Below are positions 1-5,162 of a DNA stretch of 5,593 nucleotides, piece by piece. The position numbers and the translations under genes are program-made. Origin of the DNA: Myxococcales bacterium (GTDB lineage: Bacteria; Myxococcota; Polyangia; Polyangiales; Polyangiaceae); assembly GCA_020430865.1 (NCBI GenBank), contig JAGQIY010000012.1, positions 1-5,593 of the forward strand, given 5' to 3'. The stretch's first letter is position 1, and the number at the start of each line of letters is the position of its first letter. The notes beneath the pieces were generated by a model. The model had not been told where the DNA came from and made no database searches. It was given only the letters and a program-made list of their open reading frames with translations.

Positions 1-611
1 ATGACCGAGGCGTCCGTCAGCTCGGGACGGTCGCTCTTCACGGCGTCGAGAGACACGAACTCCACGCGGCTCGCGGCAGCGCCGGGAGCCACCTTGGCCA
101 CGTCTTCCAGGGGCGAAGAGCCGCCGCTCGCTGCCGCCGCCTCGAACTCCGATTGCCGCGCGGTAGCGGTCTGGATCGGGGTGCTGAGGCTGGCGTAGCC
201 GAAGGCGTTGCCGGCGAACATCGGGCGCTTGTAGACGATCTTGCCGCCTTCCTGCTTCACCCCAGCGCAGTCGCCGGCGTAGCTGGCGTCCAGCTTGGCC
301 GCTACACGCGGGATGAGGTCCTTGCCGTAGGTGGACGCCGTAGCGCACACCAAGCCGAAGTTCTTGCCGACCTCGGCCACCGTCGGCGCGAACTGCTCGG
401 CGACGTAGTTGGCCAGGGAGGCGTCTTCGCACACGAACACCTTCGCAGCGCCGTAGCCAGTCAGCTCACCCGCGGCCGCCTTCGTGCCGGGGCCGCCGAT
501 GGCCAGGATGCTGAAGGAGCTGCCGGCCTGCTTGGCCATGGTGATGGCGCTGAGCGTGGTCTTCTTGACCTTGCCGCCGTCGATTTCTGCAACAACGAGA
601 ACATCAGTCAT
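1..611 (-). CDS. etfA: Electron transfer flavoprotein alpha subunit, N-terminal 203 codons (runs off the left edge)
   Basis: EtfA pairs with EtfB to form the soluble FAD-containing ETF, which accepts electrons from acyl-CoA and other dehydrogenases and passes them to ETF:quinone oxidoreductase. The visible 203 residues are the N-terminal alpha/beta domain. It begins MTDVLVVAEIDGGKVKK, has the family stretch TASTYGKDLIPRVAAKLD (about 91-108), and continues with the KRPMFAGNAF segment (about 129-138) and a QSEFEA strand. The sequence stops at RPELTDASV, just before the point where the family's glycine-rich segment and C-terminal FAD-binding domain should start, so the FAD site lies outside the window. 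The ATG start at 611 is set by a strong AGAGGAG eight bases upstream and by the position of the etfB stop 14 bases before it, which implies one mRNA with etfB. The reading frame is open to the window edge. I see no damage. Confidence 0.96.
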   Translation of the reverse strand, partial: MTDVLVVAEIDGGKVKKTTLSAITMAKQAGSSFSILAIGGPGTKAAAGELTGYGAAKVFVCEDASLANYVAEQFAPTVAEVGKNFGLVCATASTYGKDLIPRVAAKLDASYAGDCAGVKQEGGKIVYKRPMFAGNAFGYASLSTPIQTATARQSEFEAAAASGGSSPLEDVAKVAPGAAASRVEFVSLDAVKSDRPELTDASV

Positions 612-619
612 CGTAGAGA

Positions 620-626
620 CTCCTCT
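620..626 (-). promoter_or_regulatory. Ribosome binding site of etfA
   Basis: AGAGGAG on the minus strand begins on the last base of the etfB stop codon and lies 8 bases before the etfA ATG. It fixes the etfA start and makes translational coupling to etfB likely. Confidence 0.8.
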
Positions 627-1453
627 CAGATCGCCTTGGCCTCGGAGGCCAGCTTGGTTACGAGTTCAGCCACGTCGGCGACCTTCACACCGGCTGCGCG
701 AGCGGGCGGAGGCTCGAAGCCACCGTAGCTGGAGCCGTTGTCCTTGCCGCCGGCGACGTCAGCCAGGGGCTTCACGTCGAGGGGCTTCTTCTTGGCCTTC
801 ATGATGGCGGGCAGGGGTGCGAAGCGCACGCCTTCGTGGGCGTACTTGAAAGACTCCGCGGTGTGCTTGGAGCGCACACTCGTCGGCGCCACCACGCGCA
901 GGTCGACGGTGATCAGGCAGGGGGGGGTGAGGCGAAGCGTCAAGACGCCGCCGTCCACCTCGCGGCCAACCACGAGCTTTCCGTCAGCCTCTTCGGTCAC
1001 GGTCGCGGCAAAGGTTGCCATGGGGAAATCGAGCAGCTCGGCGAGCATCTGACCCACGGAGTTGCTGTCGCCATCGACGACCTGCTTGCCCAGCAGCACG
1101 ACGTCGGGCTTCTCCGCGTCGACCACGCTCTTCAGCGCGTTGGCGACCAGGCGGCCGTCCAGGGCGCTGTCTTCGGCGTCGATGCGGATCGCCCGATCGG
1201 CACCCGTGGCGAGGGCGGAGCGCAGCTGCGTCTCCGTGTCTTTCGGGCCGATGGTGACGACCACGACCTCACCCTTGCGCACCTTGTTGTTCTTGCCGTC
1301 TTCGGTCAGGCGCAGCGCCGTTTCGAGGGCATACTCATCGAAGGGATTGAGCTTCCACTCGAGGCCGGTGGTATCCACCTTGTCGCCCGCAGGCTTCACC
1401 TTGTTGGCGTTATCGGGGTCCGCGACCCGCTTGATCGCGACGAGGATCTTCAC
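626..1453 (-). CDS. etfB: Electron transfer flavoprotein beta subunit
   Basis: EtfB is the AMP-binding small subunit of ETF and carries the loop that docks onto partner dehydrogenases. The product is 275 residues; the family is usually about 250-265. Visible landmarks in order: the N-terminal strand KILVAIKRVADPD (2-14), LNPFDE (35-40), the AMP-site motif LGKQVVDGDSNSVGQ (121-135), the beta-subunit signature region starting at GREVDGG (163-169), and the recognition loop LPAIMKAKKK (214-223). LNPFDE and the recognition loop resemble ordinary beta-oxidation ETFs. I chose the GTG at 1453 because a strong GAGGAGGT lies 7 bases upstream and the protein then begins exactly where the family does. 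The frame stays open for 113 more codons upstream, but that part is Pro/Arg-rich and unlike EtfB. Oddities: about 19 extra residues sit between ITVDLR and LPAIM, the usual acidic or amide residue after REVDGG is replaced by a hydrophobic one, and there is a run of eight C in the coding strand (920-927). Confidence 0.97.
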   Translation of the reverse strand: MKILVAIKRVADPDNANKVKPAGDKVDTTGLEWKLNPFDEYALETALRLTEDGKNNKVRKGEVVVVTIGPKDTETQLRSALATGADRAIRIDAEDSALDGRLVANALKSVVDAEKPDVVLLGKQVVDGDSNSVGQMLAELLDFPMATFAATVTEEADGKLVVGREVDGGVLTLRLTPPCLITVDLRVVAPTSVRSKHTAESFKYAHEGVRFAPLPAIMKAKKKPLDVKPLADVAGGKDNGSSYGGFEPPPARAAGVKVADVAELVTKLASEAKAI

Positions 1454-1460
1454 GACAGAG

Positions 1461-1468
1461 ACCTCCTC
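1461..1468 (-). promoter_or_regulatory. Ribosome binding site deciding the etfB GTG start
   Basis: GAGGAGGT on the minus strand is an almost ideal anti-SD match. It is separated by 7 bases from the GTG at 1453-1451. It decides in favour of the GTG over the in-frame upstream ATG near 1792. Confidence 0.85.
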
Positions 1469-1527
1469 ATGAGGTTCGCGCCGAATGGCGGAACGATTGG
1501 GATGGGTTTGGGTTCGCCACCAAGGCG

Positions 1528-1543
1528 GCGGGAGAGCTCCCGC
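1528..1543. promoter_or_regulatory. 16-base palindrome in the etfB leader region (possible operator or hairpin)
   Basis: GCGGGAG-AG-CTCCCGC has 7-base arms around a 2-base centre and lies 75-90 bases upstream of the etfB start. It sits between the candidate promoter and the gene, where either a repressor site or an RNA stem with a 4-base loop would be possible. Function is inferred from position only; the GC-rich background makes chance palindromes more likely. Confidence 0.35.
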
Positions 1544-1604
1544 TGGCTGATCGGCTCGTGGCTCCGGAGAGTCCGCGGCCGCCAGGCAGGCAGGGGCGCG
1601 AGGA

Positions 1605-1633
1605 TGCGTACCGTTCGCGGGTCGCCCCGTCAA
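1605..1633 (-). promoter_or_regulatory. Weak promoter candidate for etfBA
   Basis: On the minus strand TTGACG (5 of 6 matches to the -35 consensus) is followed after 17 bases by TACGCA, a poor -10 match in which only the first two bases agree. Transcription from here would give a leader of roughly 145 bases that contains the 1528-1543 palindrome. The spacing is right but the -10 is weak, so this is tentative. Confidence 0.25.
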
Positions 1634-1764
1634 TTGCCAGCGTGTCGCGGGCGTTTCCTCACCCCCAAACCTGGAGCGAAAGTCCAGAACCGCTGGAAAT
1701 GATTTGGCATTTTTTGAAACGCGTTCCACTCCGGGAGCAACGGAGGCGCTCTCTACGGGGACGG

Positions 1765-1792
1765 ACTCCACGGCTTGTGGAGTTTGACTCAA
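1765..1792. promoter_or_regulatory. Inverted repeat plus adjoining 9-base palindrome (operator-like cluster)
   Basis: ACTCCAC (1765-1771) and GTGGAGT (1777-1783) form a perfect 7-base inverted repeat around GGCTT. Directly after it lies TTGACTCAA (1784-1792), a palindrome about its central base. GAGT (1780-1783) can also pair with ACTC (1787-1790), giving an alternative, mutually exclusive pairing. TTGACT at 1784-1789 is also a 5 of 6 match to a -35 box pointing at nadB, though I see no good -10 after it. Such a cluster about 100-130 bases before nadB would suit a regulator site; no known operator is recognised. Confidence 0.35.
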
Positions 1793-1818
1793 TAGCGCGC
1801 GCGGTTTGAGCGGCTTCG

Positions 1819-1841
1819 CGCTCCCGAGGGCGCTGGGAGCG
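1819..1841 (+). promoter_or_regulatory. Inverted repeat able to form a hairpin upstream of nadB
   Basis: CGCTCCC (1819-1825) pairs with GGGAGCG (1835-1841) across a 9-base loop. An overlapping alternative, GAGCG (1808-1812) with CGCTC (1819-1823), shares the left arm. If transcribed, this part of the nadB leader could switch between two stems. There is no U tract after either stem, so neither is a standard intrinsic terminator. No NAD-pathway riboswitch pattern is recognised. Confidence 0.3.
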
Positions 1842-1893
1842 GCTCTTCAGCCCTTCGGCCGCAGCGTGGATCGGTGGTAGGCAGAGGCCTCCG

Positions 1894-3501
1894 ATGACGA
1901 TGAAGACGGACTTCCTGGTGTTGGGCAGCGGCGTGGCCGGCTTGAGCTTCGCGCTGCGCGCGGCGGAGCATGGCGAGGTGCTGGTGGTGACCAAGCGCAC
2001 CGTGAATGACTCGGCGACCAGCTGGGCGCAGGGAGGTGTCGCGGCGGTGCTCTCCCCGGAGGACTCGTTCGAGCGTCATGTGGAGGACACGTTGGTCGCA
2101 GGAGGCGGACTGTGTCACCAGGTGGTCGTCGACCTGTGCGTCGAGGAGGCGCCTGGCGCGATGCGCTGGCTGATCGATCTCGGCGCCAGCTTCGACGCTG
2201 GCGACGACGGCGAGCTCGACCTGGGGCGCGAGGGCGGGCACACGGAACGGCGGGTCGTGCACTCCAAGGATGCGACGGGCAAGGAGATCCAGCGCGCGCT
2301 GTGGGAGCGCGCCAAGGCGCACCCGAACATCCGCTTCCTCGACTGGCACATGGGCGTGGATCTGATCACGCTGAGCGACTTCGGTGGACCGGATCGCTGC
2401 GTCGGCGCCTACGTTCTGGACGAGCAAGCGGGCCAGATCCACACGGTGCTGGCGCGGGCGACCATCCTGGCGACGGGTGGCGCGGGAAAGGTCTACCTGT
2501 ACACGTCGAACCCGGACGTCGCGACGGGAGATGGCGTCGCGATGGCGTACCGCGCAGGCGCCGAGGTCGCGAACATGGAGTTCTACCAGTTCCACCCCAC
2601 CTGCCTGTTCCATCCGCAGGCCAAGAACTTCCTGATCAGCGAGACGCTACGAGGCGAAGGCGCGACGCTGCGCGTCCCGGGCGGCGAGGCCTTCATGCAC
2701 AAGCACCACGACATGGGGGATCTGGCCCCTCGGGACGTGGTGGCTCGCGCCATCGACTTCGAGATGAAGCGGGGAGGCTACGAGTACGTCCACCTCGACA
2801 TCACGCACAAGCCCGCGTCCTTCGTCAAAGACCGCTTCCCCACCATCTACGAGCGCTGCCTGAAGTTCGGGCTCGATATCACCGCGGAACCGATCCCGGT
2901 GGTGCCCGCCGCGCATTTCATGTGCGGCGGCGTGACCAGCAACCTGCACGGTCGCTCGAGCTTGCCCGGGTTGTGGGTGATCGGCGAGACCTCGTGCACG
3001 GGGCTTCACGGCGCGAATCGCCTGGCGTCGAACTCACTGCTCGAGGGCCTGGTGTTCGGGCGGCGGGCCGCTGACAAGCTTGGCACCGAGATCGCGATGC
3101 TGCGCCAGGAGCCCTGGCCGGAGGTGCCCGACTGGGAGATCGGCTCCGCGGTGGCCAGCGACGAGGCGGTCGTGGTGAGCCAGAACTGGGAAGAGCTGCG
3201 GCGCTTGATGTGGAACTACGTCGGCATCGTGCGCACCAACGCGCGCCTGCGCCGCGCCGCGCGGCGCGTGTCCCTGCTCGAGGAGGAGATCCGCGAGTAC
3301 TACTGGAAGCACCTGGTGACGCGCGATCTGCTCGAGCTGCGCAACATCCAGTGCATCGCCGAGCTGATCATCAGCTCCGCCGCCAGTCGTCACGAGAGCC
3401 GCGGGCTGCACTTCACGCTGGACTACAAGGACTCCTCGGAGAACTGGCTGGCGGACACCGTGGTCAAGCGCGGGGTGATGCCACACCTTCGCGGACGCTG
3501 A
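1894..3501 (+). CDS. nadB: L-aspartate oxidase
   Basis: NadB is the cytoplasmic FAD enzyme that oxidises L-aspartate to iminoaspartate, the first step of de novo NAD synthesis; NadA then makes quinolinate. Reoxidation is by fumarate or oxygen. The 535-residue product has the N-terminal dinucleotide fold GSGVAGL (11-17), the family stretch SWAQGGVAAV (43-52), the capping domain, a second FAD segment GANRLASNSLLEG (373-385), and a helical C-terminal domain ending with ESRGLHFTLDY (501-511). Residues matching the E. coli active site are all present: Glu113, His234 (in QFHPT), Arg280, His341 and Arg376. Each is offset by 8-10 positions from E. coli Glu121, His244, Arg290, His351 and Arg386, so the enzyme should be active rather than a succinate dehydrogenase paralogue. 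The ATG at 1894 has AGAGG six bases before it; an in-frame ATG two codons later is possible but too far from that site. nadA and nadC are not in the window. It is the first gene of a probable three-gene transcript. Confidence 0.97.
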   Translation: MTMKTDFLVLGSGVAGLSFALRAAEHGEVLVVTKRTVNDSATSWAQGGVAAVLSPEDSFERHVEDTLVAGGGLCHQVVVDLCVEEAPGAMRWLIDLGASFDAGDDGELDLGREGGHTERRVVHSKDATGKEIQRALWERAKAHPNIRFLDWHMGVDLITLSDFGGPDRCVGAYVLDEQAGQIHTVLARATILATGGAGKVYLYTSNPDVATGDGVAMAYRAGAEVANMEFYQFHPTCLFHPQAKNFLISETLRGEGATLRVPGGEAFMHKHHDMGDLAPRDVVARAIDFEMKRGGYEYVHLDITHKPASFVKDRFPTIYERCLKFGLDITAEPIPVVPAAHFMCGGVTSNLHGRSSLPGLWVIGETSCTGLHGANRLASNSLLEGLVFGRRAADKLGTEIAMLRQEPWPEVPDWEIGSAVASDEAVVVSQNWEELRRLMWNYVGIVRTNARLRRAARRVSLLEEEIREYYWKHLVTRDLLELRNIQCIAELIISSAASRHESRGLHFTLDYKDSSENWLADTVVKRGVMPHLRGR

Positions 3502-3505
3502 ATTT

Positions 3506-3517
3506 GGGGGGGAGAGG
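3506..3517 (+). promoter_or_regulatory. Ribosome binding site of the patatin-like gene, with a run of seven G
   Basis: GGGGGGGAGAGG lies 7 bases before the ATG at 3525 and supplies the Shine-Dalgarno sequence (GGAGAGG). The seven-G run in a 23-base spacer could vary in length and alter translation, but nothing shows that it does. Confidence 0.65.
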
Positions 3518-3524
3518 TCAAACG

Positions 3525-4646
3525 ATGCCTGACGGAAACGAACCCCGCGTCGCCCTGTGTCTACCTGGTGGAGGTGCGACGGGCGCCATGTTCCAGATCG
3601 GGGCGCTTGCGGCGCTGGAGGACGCGGTGGACGGCCTCGACGCCAACCAGTTCGATCTCTACATCGGCACCTCGAGCGGCGCGAGCATCGCGGCGGCGCT
3701 GGCCGGCGGGCGCGAGGTGCAGCGCATGTATCGCGCCTTCCTCGACCCGGCCGACACCTACTTCCCGCTGGAGCGCAAGCACATCCTGCGCACGGATTTC
3801 GCGGAGTGGCAGCGCACGGCGACCACGGCGCTGCGAGCGCTGGGCAAGGGCACGAAGAGCCTGCTGCGTCGCGCTCCAGAGCCCTCCCGCACCGCGCTCT
3901 GGGAGGAGCTCGATCGGCTCTACGATTCGCTCCCTGCAGGGGTGTTCTCCCTCGAGGGCTACGAGCGTTTCCTTGCGGATTTTTTGTATCGGCGTAGCGT
4001 GCCCAACACGTTTCACGGCATGCCGAAGGAGTTGTTCATCCTGAGCCATGACCTCGACTCGGGCGAGCAGGTGCTGTTCGGCGCGCCTGGTTTCGATCAC
4101 GTGCCGGTCAGCCGCGCCTGCATCGCGAGCATGGCGCTGCCGCCGTTCTTCAGCCCCGTGCGTATCGGCGATCGTCACTACATCGACGCTGGCGCCGCCC
4201 AGCTGGCGCAGCTGAACGTTGCCGTCGAGCGGGGCGCCGACGTCCTGGTGGTGGTCAACCCCATGGTGCCCGTCGCCGCCGAGCAGGTGCCCACCGGTCA
4301 CGGGCAGCAGAAGAGCGTGCGCGACAAGGGCTACCTGTGGGTGGCCAACCAGGCCATGCGTATCGCCATGCACGCCCTGCTGGTGGAGGCCGTGGGACGC
4401 ATCCGCGCGAGCGGTGCGTGCGAGGTGATCTTGATCGAACCGGAGCCCACGGACGGGATCCTGTTCATGCACAACCCAACGAGTTTTTCCGCACGGAGAG
4501 CTATCTTGGAGTATGCCTATCGCACCACGCGGGAGCGGGTGAACGGCTGGCTCGTCGGCAAGGAAGCGGCGGTGGAGCGCGCCGGGTGGCAGACGCGGCC
4601 CCCGGTGTCCCGCATGCCACCGCCGCCGCTCGAGGGGGAGGCGTGA
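3525..4646 (+). CDS. Patatin-like phospholipase / acyl hydrolase with atypical motifs
   Basis: Patatin-like enzymes are Ser-Asp dyad lipid acyl hydrolases. The 373-residue product begins with the core strand VALCLPGGGATGAMFQIGAL (9-28), which holds the glycine-rich oxyanion loop. The nucleophile motif GTSSG follows (48-52, Ser50), and the putative catalytic Asp221 lies in YIDAGAA (219-225) after ALPPFFSPV. These give the order and spacing of a patatin domain. Two features are unusual: the Arg/Lys of GGGx(R/K)G is Thr19, and the usual Asp-Gly-Gly/Ala triplet reads Asp-Ala-Gly. There is no signal peptide or membrane segment, so a cytoplasmic or membrane-surface site is likely. The C-terminal 130 residues (from about 240) contain a hydrophobic strand ADVLVVVNPM, a helical region and a Pro-rich tail (RMPPPPLEGEA). 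The ATG at 3525 follows GGAGAGG. The gene is 23 bases after nadB and overlaps the next gene by four bases. The substrate is unknown; phospholipid is the default guess. Confidence 0.88.
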   Translation: MPDGNEPRVALCLPGGGATGAMFQIGALAALEDAVDGLDANQFDLYIGTSSGASIAAALAGGREVQRMYRAFLDPADTYFPLERKHILRTDFAEWQRTATTALRALGKGTKSLLRRAPEPSRTALWEELDRLYDSLPAGVFSLEGYERFLADFLYRRSVPNTFHGMPKELFILSHDLDSGEQVLFGAPGFDHVPVSRACIASMALPPFFSPVRIGDRHYIDAGAAQLAQLNVAVERGADVLVVVNPMVPVAAEQVPTGHGQQKSVRDKGYLWVANQAMRIAMHALLVEAVGRIRASGACEVILIEPEPTDGILFMHNPTSFSARRAILEYAYRTTRERVNGWLVGKEAAVERAGWQTRPPVSRMPPPPLEGEA

Positions 4647-5155
4647 GGCGCGGGCGAGAGACCAGGAACCTGCCCCAGCTGTTTGCCGCCGTGGCGTTGA
4701 GCTTCTGGCTCACCGCGTGTCAGGAGCCCTATCGCGTGGGCGAGTTCGTCTGGGTCGAGTGGGACGGCAAGAACTACCCTGCCTACATCATCGCTCAGAA
4801 GAGCAAGACGCGTTTCCGTGTGCACTTCGACGGCTACGACGCGCGCTGGGACGAGGACGTCACCCTCGAGCGCATCAAGGGTCGAATCGAGGACGGCAAG
4901 TCGGTGAGCGCGCCGCCGCCGCCGGAGAAGGTCGCGCGGGTGCTCGGCCTCAAGCCGCGGCCGTCGGCCTCCAACGCTGCGCTGGTCAGTCCGTACCAGA
5001 AGGGCGACAAGATCCGGGTCAAATGGCGTGACTCCATCTACCCGGCCACCGTCGTCGAGGTGCTCGGACCCGACAAATGCAAGGTCCACTACGACGGCCA
5101 CGAAGACGCCTGGGACGAGGTCGTCGATACCACGAGGATAGAGGGCCGGCGCTAG
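4643..5155 (+). CDS. Predicted lipoprotein with two chromo-barrel (Tudor-knot-like) repeats
   Basis: The 170-residue product starts with a basic stretch (RRGRETR), a hydrophobic segment (about 10-25) and the lipobox LTAC, with Cys26 as the predicted lipidated residue followed by Gln27. The rest is two 51-residue repeats (30-80 and 118-168) joined by a linker containing PPPP. Aligned by eye without gaps they share 18 of 51 residues, including Tyr-Pro-Ala in the middle, Val-His-[FY]-Asp-Gly, Trp-Asp-Glu and a closing Arg-Ile. This pattern resembles the chromo-barrel/Tudor-knot fold of MOF- and MRG15-type proteins, in which the sheet carries an aromatic cluster. The start is a GTG at 4643 whose last two bases form the first two of the patatin-like gene's TGA (GTGA overlap), with a GAGGGGGAG purine run just before it; translational coupling is likely. 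The ligand is unknown. The fold assignment is from pattern only. The protein probably sits on a cell-envelope membrane, not on DNA. Confidence 0.82.
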   Translation: MRRGRETRNLPQLFAAVALSFWLTACQEPYRVGEFVWVEWDGKNYPAYIIAQKSKTRFRVHFDGYDARWDEDVTLERIKGRIEDGKSVSAPPPPEKVARVLGLKPRPSASNAALVSPYQKGDKIRVKWRDSIYPATVVEVLGPDKCKVHYDGHEDAWDEVVDTTRIEGRR

Positions 5156-5162
5156 TCGCGGG

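Larger units (their letters stand above)
1454..1893. promoter_or_regulatory. Divergent intergenic control region between etfBA and nadB
   Basis: These 440 bases separate the etfB and nadB starts and must contain the promoters of both operons. Open frames cross the region on both strands, but their products are Arg/Pro-rich, resemble no family I know and lack a good ribosome binding site, so I call no gene here. Contents from left to right: a near-perfect 16-base palindrome (1528-1543), a promoter-like element facing etfB (1605-1633), a 23-base AT-rich patch (1697-1719), an inverted repeat with an adjoining 9-base palindrome (1765-1792), and a hairpin-forming repeat (1819-1841) close to nadB. 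The likely nadB ribosome binding site is the weak AGAGG at 1883-1887, 6 bases before the ATG. Confidence 0.6.

Noticed and set aside
836..1702. Long plus-strand frame opposite etfB
   Set aside because: It is antisense to a clear etfB gene, its product is His/Arg/Gly-rich without family features, and such shadows are normal in high-GC DNA.
1704..1719. Sigma-54-like TTGGCA...TTGAAA promoter before nadB
   Set aside because: The GG is present, but the downstream GC expected at the fixed 10-base distance is absent (AA instead).
1454..1792. 113-codon in-frame upstream extension of etfB to an ATG near 1792
   Set aside because: The extra residues are low-complexity Pro/Arg/Ala-rich and unlike EtfB, while the GTG at 1453 has an excellent ribosome binding site and matches the family N terminus.
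3253..3268. Perfect 16-base palindrome CGCGCCGCGCGGCGCG within nadB
   Set aside because: It encodes an Arg/Ala-rich helix segment (RRAARR) with the GC-rich codons used throughout, so coding bias explains it.
5156..5162. Possible bidirectional terminator between the convergent stops
   Set aside because: Seven bases cannot hold a stem, and no hairpin followed by a T tract is visible in the adjoining gene ends.
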